Shown: positions 18,095 through 27,525, numbered from the stretch's first letter. The stretch: DNA of 64,000 bases from GCA-2720975 sp964469565 (GCA_964469565.1 CAYXZD010000015.1:48654-112653); one strand, 5' to 3'. Made by a program: numbers and translations. The notes: generated from the sequence alone by a model not told the origin.

Positions 18095-19696
18095 ATGATG
18101 CCCAAACGCCCCTTGCCGAAATCACCCCGAGCGGCTGAAGGGGCGGACCCCCTGAGGCTCGAGGTTTTTCAGCACCTCTTCGCGGCGGCGTCCGAGGAGA
18201 TGGGGGCGGCTCTGATGCGGTCCGCTTTCTCGGCCAACATCAAAGAACGGCGAGATTTCTCCTGCGCCTTGTTCGATGGAGAAGGAAACATGGTGGCTCA
18301 AGCCGCACACCTGCCGGTGCACTTGGGGGCCGCACCGATGTCCCTCTCGGCGGCAGTCCATGCGGTCAACCTAGATCCGGGTGATGTGGTGATTCTCAAT
18401 GATCCCTACTCGGGCGGTTCACACCTACCCGACATTTCGCTCGTGTCGGGGATCTTCTTGGACGGGGCGCAGCGGCCCCAGTTCTATTGCCTAAATCGTG
18501 CGCATCATGCTGATGTGGGCGGGGCACACCCCGGCTCCATGGCTCCCGTGGCTGACGTGCACGCCGAGGGCTTGCGCATCCCGCCCATGAGATTGGTGGA
18601 ATCGGGCTCGGTGCGTGAAGATGTGCTGGAGCTTGTCCTGGCAAACATGCGGGTTCCCTCTGAGCGTCGTGGGGATCTTCTGGCCCAGTGGGCGGCCAAT
18701 CGGGTGGGTGAGCAGCGGGTTCAGGCCATGGCGGCGGAGCACGGAACAGCGACAGTCGTGGCCCAGGCCAATGCGTTGCGTCATTGGACCGATGCACTGG
18801 TGGGGAAGCTCTTGGAAGAGACTCCACACGGAGAGTGGTCCGCAGAGGACGAGCTGGAGTGGCCTGCGGACGAGACGGCGAATGTGCGCCTTCGGTTGAG
18901 ACTTGAGATTGGGCGCGGGGGCATGCATTTTGATTTCTCTGATAGCGATGATCAGGGCAAGGGGCCGATCAATACAGTGCGGGCAGTAGCCGTTTCGGCA
19001 GTCTTCTATGTGATTCGCTGTCTGTTGCCGAGCGGAACCCCAACCAATGAAGGCGTGCTGCGTCGAGTGACCGTGACTACGCGGCCCGGTAGCCTGTGCC
19101 ATGCGACCTATCCAGCACCCGTAGCCGCAGGCAATGTGGAAACCAGCCAACGGTTGGTGGATCTCGTCTTGGCTGCCTTGGCGCAAGTACTGCCTGAGCG
19201 AATCCCTGCGGCCAGCGCGGGGACCATGAGCAATCTGACCTTCGGGGATGCGCAGGGGGGCTATGCGTATTATGAGACCCTAGGCGGTGGCGCTGGGGCG
19301 GGCCCGGGAGGGGCGGGAGCCCATGCCCTTCAGACACACATGACGAACACCCGCAACACTCCGGTGGAGGTCATGGAAAACGAATTGCCGGTGCGTGTGC
19401 TGAAGACGACCGTGCGCCGTGGGAGCGGCGGATCGGGTCAATTCGCGGGGGGGGATGGTCTGGTGCGCAGGTTGTTTTTCCTGCGTTCAACTCAGGTGGG
19501 ATGGGTGGCAGAACGCCAACAGTCGGGTCCATGGGGGCTCGCAGGGGGCGGTCGAGGGCAGCACGGTTCGGCTCGATTGCGCAAGCCCGGAGGGCGCTCC
19601 GACCGAGTACTGCCCGGCAAGATTGCTCTCACGGTTGAGGCGGGCAGCGAGGTGGAGATCCGCACCCCGGGGGGCGGGGGCCACGGCCGGGGCTGA
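18095..19696 (+). CDS. Hydantoinase B / oxoprolinase-type subunit
   Basis: 533 residues. The segments EVFQHLFAAASEEMGAALMR, ERRDFSCALFDGEGNMVAQA and HLPVHLGAAPMSLSAAV, then PGDVVILNDPYSGGSHLPD and NRAHHADVGGAHPGSM are the defining motifs of the HyuB family (N-methylhydantoinase B, 5-oxoprolinase C-terminal half, acetone carboxylase alpha-like). These enzymes open cyclic amides with ATP and normally need a HyuA partner. No hyuA-like gene is in the window, so the substrate cannot be inferred. The C-terminus ends in a Gly-rich TPGGGGHGRG directly before a 14-nt repeat array. Confidence 0.9.
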   Translation: MMPKRPLPKSPRAAEGADPLRLEVFQHLFAAASEEMGAALMRSAFSANIKERRDFSCALFDGEGNMVAQAAHLPVHLGAAPMSLSAAVHAVNLDPGDVVILNDPYSGGSHLPDISLVSGIFLDGAQRPQFYCLNRAHHADVGGAHPGSMAPVADVHAEGLRIPPMRLVESGSVREDVLELVLANMRVPSERRGDLLAQWAANRVGEQRVQAMAAEHGTATVVAQANALRHWTDALVGKLLEETPHGEWSAEDELEWPADETANVRLRLRLEIGRGGMHFDFSDSDDQGKGPINTVRAVAVSAVFYVIRCLLPSGTPTNEGVLRRVTVTTRPGSLCHATYPAPVAAGNVETSQRLVDLVLAALAQVLPERIPAASAGTMSNLTFGDAQGGYAYYETLGGGAGAGPGGAGAHALQTHMTNTRNTPVEVMENELPVRVLKTTVRRGSGGSGQFAGGDGLVRRLFFLRSTQVGWVAERQQSGPWGLAGGGRGQHGSARLRKPGGRSDRVLPGKIALTVEAGSEVEIRTPGGGGHGRG

Positions 19697-19936
19697 GAGG
19701 CTGGGGCTGGGAGACTGGTGCTGCGAGACTGGGGCTGCGAGACCGGGGCTGGGCGACCGGGGCTGGGCGACNNNNNNNNNNNNNNNNNNNNNNNNNNNNN
19801 NNNNNNNNNNNNNNNNNNNNNNNNNNNNNNNNNNNNNNNNNNNNNNNNNNNNNNNNNNNNNNNNNNNNNNNGGGGCTGGGCGACCGGGGCTGGGCGACTG
19901 GGGCTGAGCGACTGGCGCTGGGCGGCCGGGGTGGCG
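19690..19936. repeat. 14-nt tandem repeat array with 100-N assembly gap (19772-19871)
   Basis: Units of the form gagaccggggctgg or gcgactggggctga, about six on the left and four to five on the right. The array begins at the hyuB-like stop codon and reaches 3 bp from the sulfatase stop, filling the whole convergent junction. Copies vary at a few positions. True copy number unknown. Confidence 0.9.
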
Positions 19937-19939
19937 GTC

Positions 19940-21502
19940 CTAGGGGATCAGAGCCCGCAAGGCCTCCAGCCTAGCGAGCAACTCGGGGTGCGCTGTGCTG
20001 ATCTCGATGGGGACCTCCCCTGGCATCGAGAAAAAGCTCTCCTCCTTTTGAAAGTCAATAATGAGCTTGTACTCAGCATCGCGGATGGCGTGCATGCGCC
20101 GTCCAGTCTTCTGTTCGTAGAAAAGGCACGAGTAGTTCCAAGTCCGGGCTCCAGGTTGCCCCCTCAACACAGGCAGGAAGCTGATGGAGTCCTCGCTCTG
20201 GGTCGGTTTGCCATACAGTTCTGCAATCGTAGCGAACAGATCGGCACCATTGATCAGAGCTTGGGATTCTGAGCCTTCAGCCACCCCTGGCCCACGCACA
20301 ATCATGGGAGTGTTGATGCCACTCTCCAGCATGGAACCTTTACCTCCGCCGATGAGGGAGGTCGTGCCGTTGTCGCACAGGAAAAACACCCAGGCTTGGG
20401 GGTGTTCTGCGAGGAGTCGACCGATTTCATGGTCCACTGCTTCAGTCATTGCAATGACTTGGGTGCCTTGGGTTCCGTCGAGAACGGTGTCGGGGTGTAG
20501 GTGGGCGGGAGGGTCGTGAAAGGGGGTGTGGACTGCGTGGTAGGCCACCCACTTGAATGAGCTGTCGTGGGCGAGCGCTTCGTCGGTGACATCGCTGGTG
20601 GCATAACGGGTCTCTTGGCTTTCTACGCCATCGACGACCTTGGGCCAGGCTGTGTAGCTCTTGCCATTGAGGTTTCCCAGGCTGCCCGCGTAATGACCAA
20701 AGCCCGTTTCATTGGGATGTGTGGGTGAGGTTCCTAGGTGCCACTTCCCATAGGCGGCCGTCCTGTGCGTGCCAATGACTTCGGGCAGGGTGAGCTCCTC
20801 TAGACCCATGGAACGATTCTTGTGCCGTTTCGCAATCTCTCCGTTCCCGATGCGGAAATGGAAGCGGCCCGTCAGCATGGTGGCCCGTGTCGGACCACAC
20901 TTTGGCGTTACCCACAGGTTTCTAAAGGTCATCCCCGAGGCGGCGAGAGCATCGATGTGTGGGGTAGGTGCTTGAGCTAGGGTCTCCCAGCCAAGGTCAT
21001 CCACGAGGATGACGAGGACCTCGGCTTCGTCGATTTCGCTCGGCGGAACCTGCTCGGGAGTGGGGGCATGGACGAATTGTTTGCGCAGCGCGGCCAGGGA
21101 CTGGGTCAATTCGATCTGGCGGGAGGACGAACTCAGCCACGCTCCCAAGCGCGCGAGGGGATTGGGGCCAGGGTGGCGCACGTCGGACCATTCGAGCTGC
21201 AGCTGGTCTCCTTGCACTTTGTAGAGGATGGCCGCCTTGCGGGGGACGGCATCGGCCACGTCAAACCAGATCCCGCGCTCGGGAAGAAACGCCGTTTCGC
21301 GGAGTCCTCCAGCGGCCTGGGATGGGGTCCAGGTACACCAGGGCGCGCCGCTCGGAAGCCGCCGCAACTCTGACAGAAGCTGCTCGGGCGTGGCGTTGAT
21401 CGCGATGCTAGCACGGACCTCTGATTGCTGGGGCAGTAGGTAGCCCCCCAATAGGAAGGCTAGGGCTAGGCCGAGGAGGGACAGGAGCAGGCGGCGCTTC
21501 AT
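19940..21502 (-). CDS. Sulfatase-family enzyme with N-terminal SRPBCC-like domain
   Basis: 520 residues from the ATG at 21502 (MKRRLLLSLLGLALAFLLGG, a signal anchor). Residues about 28-135 (VRASIAINATPEQLLSELR, PWCTWTPS) look like a polyketide-cyclase/SRPBCC domain. From about 160 the sulfatase fold begins: LVILVDDLGWETL (metal Asp pair), CGPTRATMLTGR with Cys202 as the residue normally converted to formylglycine, YGKWHLG, and FFLCDNG. Such enzymes hydrolyse sulfate esters, often in polysaccharides, and are abundant in planctomycetes. The SRPBCC-like part is unusual for this family. No maturase gene is nearby. Convergent with the hyuB-like gene across the 14-nt repeat. Confidence 0.85.
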   Translation of the reverse strand: MKRRLLLSLLGLALAFLLGGYLLPQQSEVRASIAINATPEQLLSELRRLPSGAPWCTWTPSQAAGGLRETAFLPERGIWFDVADAVPRKAAILYKVQGDQLQLEWSDVRHPGPNPLARLGAWLSSSSRQIELTQSLAALRKQFVHAPTPEQVPPSEIDEAEVLVILVDDLGWETLAQAPTPHIDALAASGMTFRNLWVTPKCGPTRATMLTGRFHFRIGNGEIAKRHKNRSMGLEELTLPEVIGTHRTAAYGKWHLGTSPTHPNETGFGHYAGSLGNLNGKSYTAWPKVVDGVESQETRYATSDVTDEALAHDSSFKWVAYHAVHTPFHDPPAHLHPDTVLDGTQGTQVIAMTEAVDHEIGRLLAEHPQAWVFFLCDNGTTSLIGGGKGSMLESGINTPMIVRGPGVAEGSESQALINGADLFATIAELYGKPTQSEDSISFLPVLRGQPGARTWNYSCLFYEQKTGRRMHAIRDAEYKLIIDFQKEESFFSMPGEVPIEISTAHPELLARLEALRALIP

Positions 21503-21711
21503 GGGTAGACCGAGCATAGCATTCTACTGGTGGGATTCTGCCTCGGACTTGGCACAGAGCTTGTTTGCTGGGAGCGGTGCTTGTGGCGTGGCGTTCACCC
21601 TGCGAGAATCCCCCCCGGCGCCGTCTGGACGGCTCCGATGGGCTTGTCCCGTTCTGGCCTCGTGGCCTTTATCCCCCCCCTGACTCTCCACCCCGATTGA
21701 TTAGCTGACGT

Positions 21712-22995
21712 ATGCCTTCACTAAGTGTCTTTGGTGCCCAATGGGGCGATGAGGGAAAGGGCAAGCTCATTGATTTTCTTGCGGAGGATCAAGACTACGT
21801 CGTCCGTTATCAGGGCGGGGCTAATGCTGGTCACACCGTAGTTGTCGATGACGAAAAATACGTCCTGCACTTGATTCCATCCGGCATCTTGCATCCCCAC
21901 AAGATCAACTTGATTGGTCCGGGCGTGGCCGTCGATCCCATCAAACTACTTGAAGAGGTGGATGGATTGATAGGGCGTGGAGTCCACGTTGGTGGGGATA
22001 ACTTGCGACTTGCAGCCGGGGCCCATGTGATTTTCGCCCATCACAAGCGCATGGACGGATTGACGGAGGCGTCGCGAGGCGAATCACGCATCGGCACGAC
22101 GGGACGCGGCATCGGCCCCTGCTATGCGGACAAGGCTTCACGGATTGGCCTGCGAGTGGCCGATTTGCTCGATCCCGATCATGCACGGGAGCGGTTGGGG
22201 GCTGTACTCAAACTCAAGAACGAGCAGATTGAGAAGGTCCACGGGGAGGAGCCATTTGACCTTGAGGAGCAACTCAGTCTGTACATCTCCCTAGGCGATC
22301 GGCTGCGACCGTTTGTGGCTGATGTGGGAGCTGAGGTGCGCAAGGCTTATCGCGCAGGAAAGAACATCCTCTTTGAAGGAGCCCAGGGGATCCTGCTCGA
22401 CCTCGACCATGGCACCTATCCCTACGTGACTTCCTCGAGCACCGGAGTGGGCGGAATCTCAGGCGGGGCAGCCTTTCCCCCCCAGCACATTGATCGAGCC
22501 TGGGGCATTGCGAAGGCGTACTGCACCCGAGTAGGGGAGGGACCTTTCCCCAGTGAAGCATCAGGGGCAGAGGCCGAGGCCATCCGCGCTGCTGGCAATG
22601 AATTCGGCGCCACGACTGGGCGGCCACGCCGAGCCGGTTGGTTCGATGCGGTGGCGGCGCGTTACGCCTTCGATCTAGCCGGAGCGAGCGGCTGGATCAT
22701 GACCAAACTCGATGTGCTGTCTGGATTCGAGGAAATCCCGTTCGGAGTGGCCTACACCTGTGGTGAGGAGCGTTGGGAGGAATACCCGGCCCACCTGCCT
22801 AGCCTCGATGCCGTTGAGGTCGAGTATGACACGATGCCTGGTTGGTCCGAGGATATCACGGGCGTGCGCGCCTTCGCCGATCTCCCAGCGGCCGCCCGTG
22901 CGTACGTTGAACGCATTGAGGCGCTAACCGGTGTCGAGATTGTCATGATCAGCGTGGGGCCTGGACGTGACGCCGTGATCCCACGTAGGTCATAA
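21712..22995 (+). CDS. purA: Adenylosuccinate synthetase
   Basis: 427 residues, the expected length. GAQWGDEGKGKLIDFLA near the N-terminus is the family GTP-binding signature, followed by RYQGGANAGHTVV. GTTGRGIGPCYADK and TTGRPRRAGWFD are further conserved blocks. It converts IMP, aspartate and GTP to adenylosuccinate in AMP synthesis. First of a plus-strand run with uppS 16 bp behind. Upstream 195 bp to the divergent sulfatase carry no recognised element. Confidence 0.98.
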   Translation: MPSLSVFGAQWGDEGKGKLIDFLAEDQDYVVRYQGGANAGHTVVVDDEKYVLHLIPSGILHPHKINLIGPGVAVDPIKLLEEVDGLIGRGVHVGGDNLRLAAGAHVIFAHHKRMDGLTEASRGESRIGTTGRGIGPCYADKASRIGLRVADLLDPDHARERLGAVLKLKNEQIEKVHGEEPFDLEEQLSLYISLGDRLRPFVADVGAEVRKAYRAGKNILFEGAQGILLDLDHGTYPYVTSSSTGVGGISGGAAFPPQHIDRAWGIAKAYCTRVGEGPFPSEASGAEAEAIRAAGNEFGATTGRPRRAGWFDAVAARYAFDLAGASGWIMTKLDVLSGFEEIPFGVAYTCGEERWEEYPAHLPSLDAVEVEYDTMPGWSEDITGVRAFADLPAAARAYVERIEALTGVEIVMISVGPGRDAVIPRRS

Positions 22996-23011
22996 GGATT
23001 CACGGCTGCTC

Positions 23012-23785
23012 ATGGCTCCTCCCCAAGTGGAACGGCCCGATCTCGGCGGCCCATTCCCCGAGCACATCGCCATCATCATGGATGGCAATGGGCGCTGGGC
23101 GACAGAGCGCGGCAAGGCGCGTGTCTTGGGGCATCGCGAGGGGGTTCGCTCGGTGCGAGAAGTCACTACGGCGTGTGCGCGCATGGGCGTGGGAAGTCTG
23201 ACCCTGTACGCATTCTCTGAAGAAAACTGGAAGCGTCCGGGATCGGAAGTTTCCTATCTCATGCGATTGCTGCGCGTCTTCTTGCGCCGTGAGCGAACGA
23301 CGTTGATGGACAACGATGTGCGACTCAAGTGTATCGGTCGCCTCGATCGTCTACCGCAACCAGCCCTGAGGGCCCTGCGCAAGACTGAGGCCATGACTGC
23401 GGACAACACAGGCATGGTGCTGCGCCTCGCCCTCTCCTATGGAAGTCGGGCTGAGTTGTCTGATGCTGTCAGCGCCATTGCGCAGGATGTGGTTGACGGC
23501 AAACTCCTGCCGGGTGATGTGGATGAGGAGACCTTGCGAGCTTATCTCTATGATCCACACACGCCCGATCCAGACTTGATGGTGCGCACCGCTGGGGAGC
23601 TGCGTGTTTCGAATTTCTTGCTCTGGCAAATGAGCTATTCGGAGTTCTATGCGACGGAGGCTTGTTGGCCGGACTTCCGTGAAGAGGAACTCATGCGGGC
23701 CTTGCGCGCCTACGCCGGCCGCAAGCGCAAATACGGAGGGCTCCTAAAGCCCGAAGCCCCGGGTGTGGGGGGAGGGACCGCATGA
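23012..23785 (+). CDS. uppS: Isoprenyl transferase (undecaprenyl diphosphate synthase family)
   Basis: 257 residues. HIAIIMDGNGRWATERG holds the catalytic Asp24 and diphosphate-binding Arg/Asn of cis-prenyltransferases; GHREGVRSVREV, LTLYAFSEENWKRP and the C-terminal PDPDLMVRTAGELRVSNFLLWQ complete the pattern. It elongates farnesyl diphosphate with isopentenyl units to the C55 carrier used for cell-wall and O-antigen synthesis. The stop overlaps the cdsA start by 4 bp, indicating coupled translation. Confidence 0.96.
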   Translation: MAPPQVERPDLGGPFPEHIAIIMDGNGRWATERGKARVLGHREGVRSVREVTTACARMGVGSLTLYAFSEENWKRPGSEVSYLMRLLRVFLRRERTTLMDNDVRLKCIGRLDRLPQPALRALRKTEAMTADNTGMVLRLALSYGSRAELSDAVSAIAQDVVDGKLLPGDVDEETLRAYLYDPHTPDPDLMVRTAGELRVSNFLLWQMSYSEFYATEACWPDFREEELMRALRAYAGRKRKYGGLLKPEAPGVGGGTA

Positions 23786-24708
23786 GCTCGGCCGGTTCAA
23801 GTTCCGCGTCGCCAACCCGTGCATCCAAGGTGTGGCACCGTACGCGCGTCGGGGGCAGTTTGGCCCTCGCCGTCGGCTTACTCTTGTATGGGGCGACCTA
23901 TCCGTTTGGACCGTACCTCGTCTTAGTCAGTTGCACCCTCATGGGGTTGGGGGCCATCGTGGAGGCCGAGCACATGCGGCTTCTCGGGACGCAAGCCCAG
24001 GGCCAGCGCGGGGGGCTGTGGTTTGGCAGCCTCGCGGTTGTGGGTGTTGCATTGGCTCTGCTGTGGCAGTTGGACTTGTCGCGAGGTACGGGGATGCAGA
24101 CTCTCGACATCCAGGGGTATTGCCGCGCAGTGCTGGTTTCGATAGCCGCCGTCGCGGCGCCGGCCCTCGTGGGAATGGCCTCGGGCGCATTGGATCGTCG
24201 CTCGCCCATGCGCCTGCTTGCCAATTATCTTTGGGTCGCGTTGCCTTTGCCTAGCTTGATTCTGGTGCTCGCCCAGTGGGGTGTCGCTGGGCTCGGTGCA
24301 TTGCTCCTGCTTTCCAAGGTTGGAGATATTGCCGGGTATTACGTTGGCAACGGACTGGGCAGCCGCTTTCCTCACCACCCCTTTCCCAAACTAAGCCCGG
24401 GCAAGACGACTGTAGGCTGTTTGGGGTCTCTCCTCGTCGGAAGCCTAGCGGGCCCCCTCGTGACCGAACTGGGGTGGCTACCGGCGACTCGCTGGGGAGT
24501 CTGGGGCGCGCTCTTTGCGGCAGCCGTCGTCAATCTCGCGGCCCAAGCCGGCGACCTCTTGGAGTCGGGGGCGAAGCGTCGTGCTGGGGTAAAGGACTCG
24601 GGCACCTTGTTCGGGCCCTCTGGTGGATTCCTTGACTTGGTCGACAGCCTCCTATTGACAGTGCCTGCTGCTCTAATCTTGTGGCCACTTTTCGTACTCG
24701 TCCCATGA
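23782..24708 (+). CDS. cdsA: Phosphatidate cytidylyltransferase
   Basis: 308 residues with seven or more hydrophobic helices and the C-terminal signature SGAKRRAGVKDSGTLFGPSG continuing GFLDLVDS. This fits the CdsA pattern (S-x-x-K-R ... K-D-x-G ... G-G-x-x-D-x-x-D), although the usual His of P-x-H-G-G is Ser here and the Arg of D-R is replaced by Leu. The enzyme makes CDP-diacylglycerol from phosphatidic acid and CTP at the inner membrane, the branch point for phospholipids. Starts in the uppS stop (ATGA overlap), the usual uppS-cdsA pairing. Confidence 0.9.
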   Translation: MSSAGSSSASPTRASKVWHRTRVGGSLALAVGLLLYGATYPFGPYLVLVSCTLMGLGAIVEAEHMRLLGTQAQGQRGGLWFGSLAVVGVALALLWQLDLSRGTGMQTLDIQGYCRAVLVSIAAVAAPALVGMASGALDRRSPMRLLANYLWVALPLPSLILVLAQWGVAGLGALLLLSKVGDIAGYYVGNGLGSRFPHHPFPKLSPGKTTVGCLGSLLVGSLAGPLVTELGWLPATRWGVWGALFAAAVVNLAAQAGDLLESGAKRRAGVKDSGTLFGPSGGFLDLVDSLLLTVPAALILWPLFVLVP

Positions 24709-24844
24709 GTCGAGGTCTCAGGATTGCGTTCGGAGACTGCGCGACCCGCTTTAGGAGAATCCCACACCCGCTCAAGCACTGGCGGCCCTAGTCGGTGATT
24801 GACAGGACAGCGTACTTGCCGCCATTCTGACCCCGGAGACCTCA

Positions 24845-25876
24845 TTGACTGAAATCACCATCCCCCTTCGCTCCCACGACGAGGCCATGCTCGTTCTGGG
24901 CCCCTATGATCGCTTCGCCAAACTGCTCCGGCAGTCTTTGGACATCGAGATTTTTGCTAAGAACGGCAATCTCAAACTGCACGGACCGGGAGAGCAGGTA
25001 TCCGCGGCGCAGGCACGCATCGAGCATGTCTTGGGGAAGTCCCGCAAGGGCCGTGCACTCGATCTAGAGGCTGTGGAAAAAATACTCGTGGGGGATGGGG
25101 GAACTGCAACACTGCAGTCCAACGTGCGAGATGTGGCAGCCGTGCGCCACGGGGGGCCGACGGTTCCGGGCCGTAGAGTCGGTGCCTTCAAGCCATCCCG
25201 CCTAAAGCTGCGTCCGGTTGAAGCGCGTAATGAGAGCCAGGCTCACTACCTCGAACAGATTAAGGACAATCCCCTCGCGTTTGGTGTCGGTCCTGCGGGC
25301 ACGGGCAAGACGTATTTGGCTGTGGCCTCGGCGGTGCGCATGTTGAGGCAGGGAATCGTGCGGCGTATCGTCATCACCCGTCCGGTCGTAGAGGCAGGAG
25401 AACATCTGGGATTCCTGCCGGGTAGCCTGCAAGAGAAGCTCAATCCCTACATGCGGCCCATTTATGATGCGCTGTATGACCTGATGGATGCAGAGACTTT
25501 CGAACGTCTAGAGGAAGCGGGAGTGATTGAGATTGCCCCCCTAGCGTTCATGCGCGGCCGAACACTCGCGGGCTCCTTCGTCATTCTTGACGAAGCTCAA
25601 AACACGTCGGTCTCGCAGATGAAGATGTTCCTGACCCGCATGGGCGAGGGGTCTCACATGTGCGTGACAGGTGACCCTTCCCAAAACGACTTGCCCCCAG
25701 GGACACGCAGCGGTTTGCTGGATGCAGTCGGGCGGTTGCGCGGATTCGATATGGTGGGGGTGACCGAATTCAGTACAGACGATGTGGTTCGTCACCCCCT
25801 CGTCGCGCGCGTGATTCGGGCTTATCAATCGCCGGCGCGTGAGGAGAGGGACGATGGCCAGGGAGCCCATGCGTGA
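24845..25876 (+). CDS. PhoH-like ATPase (YbeZ family)
   Basis: 343 residues from a TTG at 24845, with ggag 8 nt upstream as ribosome site. The N-terminal KH-like part (GPYDRFAKLLRQSLDIEIFA) is typical of PhoH/YbeZ. Walker A is GPAGTGKTYLAV (about 150) and Walker B FVILDEAQNTS, followed by TRMGEGSHMCVTGDPSQNDL. YbeZ acts with the YbeY endonuclease in RNA metabolism and ribosome maturation. The gene overlaps the 7TM-HD gene by 4 bp, and ybeY follows, so this is the conserved phoH-pgpH-ybeY neighbourhood. Confidence 0.95.
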   Translation: MTEITIPLRSHDEAMLVLGPYDRFAKLLRQSLDIEIFAKNGNLKLHGPGEQVSAAQARIEHVLGKSRKGRALDLEAVEKILVGDGGTATLQSNVRDVAAVRHGGPTVPGRRVGAFKPSRLKLRPVEARNESQAHYLEQIKDNPLAFGVGPAGTGKTYLAVASAVRMLRQGIVRRIVITRPVVEAGEHLGFLPGSLQEKLNPYMRPIYDALYDLMDAETFERLEEAGVIEIAPLAFMRGRTLAGSFVILDEAQNTSVSQMKMFLTRMGEGSHMCVTGDPSQNDLPPGTRSGLLDAVGRLRGFDMVGVTEFSTDDVVRHPLVARVIRAYQSPAREERDDGQGAHA

Positions 25877-27525
25877 GTTGGTTTGAGGGATTGCGCGCTC
25901 GGCTGCGTGGGGGGCATCACCTGCGTCGGGTGTCTCCAGAAAAGGCCCGCCCGTTGCAGCGCGCCTTGGATCGCCCCACCCTTGACCAGGTTGGGGAAAA
26001 GGTATTCGTGGCCACCTGCGCCACGCTGCTTGCCCTGCTCCTCCTCGGTCTGGGGAATCTCAAGGCCCCTAGGGAGTGGCTGGCACTTGCCGCGCTATTG
26101 ACGTTGGGCTGCATTGGCTTTGCGGCCTATTTGCGTGACTTTCGACCACAGTCCCTGCGCTCGATTCCGCGCGTTGTGGGGCTCTCAACTGCCATTCTCC
26201 TGCCCCTGGTTACCCTCCTTGTGCTGGATCAGGCTCTGGGGGGTGCCAATCTTGCTTGGATGCCCCTGTCGTTTGTGAGCCTGATACTGGCCTTGGCTTG
26301 GGGGCGTGCTCTTGCCCTTGAAGGCACCCTGGTAGCGGGACTCTTGCTTGCGATTGCTCTGGTCTTGCAGGGACGATTCGCGGGTGCGGAGTTGGGCGGC
26401 CTGGTCGTGGCCGTGGGAGGGGGGGTAACGGCAGCCTTGGCAGCCAAGAATGTCAAGCGCCGCTCGGATCTGTTCCGCATGGGAGTTTGGATTGGTTGTG
26501 TTCAAGCCGCCCTAGCCGCTGGCCTGGCCATGATGATGCCCACGCCCCTGGATGTGGGGGTGCTCCTAGATCTGTTGCGCATCCTCGCTGTAGGCACCGT
26601 CGTCGGCCTGCTGGTTTCAGGCCTGCTACCCATGGTCGAGGCGTTCCTGGATGTGACCACGGATATCAGTCTATTGGAATTGGGGAACACACACTCCTCA
26701 CCCCTGCTGCGCAAGTTGTTGATCGAGGCACCGGGATCTTTCCATCACTCCTATGTTGTCGGACTCTTAGCGGAGGGCGCAGCAGAGGCCATTGGCGGGG
26801 ATGCATTGCTCGCCCGTGTCGGGGCCCTCTACCACGACGTGGGCAAGCTCAACAAGCCCGAGTATTTTGCAGAGAACTCTCCCGAAGCTCGCAACCGTCA
26901 TCACAACCTCGCCCCAGAGATGAGCATGCTCATCATCTCGGCCCACACCCGCGATGGAGTGGAGCTCGGCCGATACTATGGGCTCCCCAAGGCGATTTTG
27001 GATTTTATGGTCGAACACCATGGCACTTGCTGCATCGAGTATTTCTATCAGCAAGCTGTGGCCCTGCGTGGCGAGGATCAAGTCAGTGAGGGTAGTTTCC
27101 GTTATGCGGGGCGGCGCCCCCAGTCTAGGGAAACAGCGATCGTCATGATTGCCGATGCTGCGGAGGCCATCGCCCGCCAGATGAATGATCCGAGCATCGG
27201 TCGCTTGCAAGAGATGGTGCATCGCGTGGCGATGAAGCGACTGATGGATGGGCAGTTCTCTGAGTGTGCCCTCACCCTAGCCGAATTAGATCGGATCGAG
27301 CGTGCCATTGTGCAGGTCCTCTCAGCCATCCATCACACGCGCCCTACCTTTTCCAAGGGGAAGCCGAATCCGCTCGACCTGTCCCAGTCCCCGCCGTTGG
27401 AGGGGCAGGCTGAGAAGGGGGAGGCGGGCCAGACCTTTGAGGCGGGGGCTGGGTCTGACAAGGCTTCTGGTCCCAAGGGCGGCGACAACCACCCTGTTTC
27501 CAAGGTCAGTAAGGGCCAGCTGTGA
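25873..27525 (+). CDS. 7TM-HD family membrane phosphohydrolase (PgpH-like)
   Basis: 550 residues from a GTG at 25873. About seven hydrophobic segments between 45 and 260 are followed by a cytoplasmic HD domain: PGSFHHSYVVGLLAEGAAEA, then YHDVGKLNKPEYFAEN with the HD pair, then HHNLAPEMS and VEHHGTCCIEYFY. The family includes the c-di-AMP phosphodiesterase PgpH of Firmicutes. The protein is shorter than the usual 700-800 residues because the large extracytoplasmic 7TMR-HDED domain at the N-terminus is missing; whether the substrate is c-di-AMP is unproven. The C-terminus is Gly/Lys-rich and disordered. Coupled by overlap to phoH-like and ybeY. Confidence 0.9.
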   Translation: MSWFEGLRARLRGGHHLRRVSPEKARPLQRALDRPTLDQVGEKVFVATCATLLALLLLGLGNLKAPREWLALAALLTLGCIGFAAYLRDFRPQSLRSIPRVVGLSTAILLPLVTLLVLDQALGGANLAWMPLSFVSLILALAWGRALALEGTLVAGLLLAIALVLQGRFAGAELGGLVVAVGGGVTAALAAKNVKRRSDLFRMGVWIGCVQAALAAGLAMMMPTPLDVGVLLDLLRILAVGTVVGLLVSGLLPMVEAFLDVTTDISLLELGNTHSSPLLRKLLIEAPGSFHHSYVVGLLAEGAAEAIGGDALLARVGALYHDVGKLNKPEYFAENSPEARNRHHNLAPEMSMLIISAHTRDGVELGRYYGLPKAILDFMVEHHGTCCIEYFYQQAVALRGEDQVSEGSFRYAGRRPQSRETAIVMIADAAEAIARQMNDPSIGRLQEMVHRVAMKRLMDGQFSECALTLAELDRIERAIVQVLSAIHHTRPTFSKGKPNPLDLSQSPPLEGQAEKGEAGQTFEAGAGSDKASGPKGGDNHPVSKVSKGQL

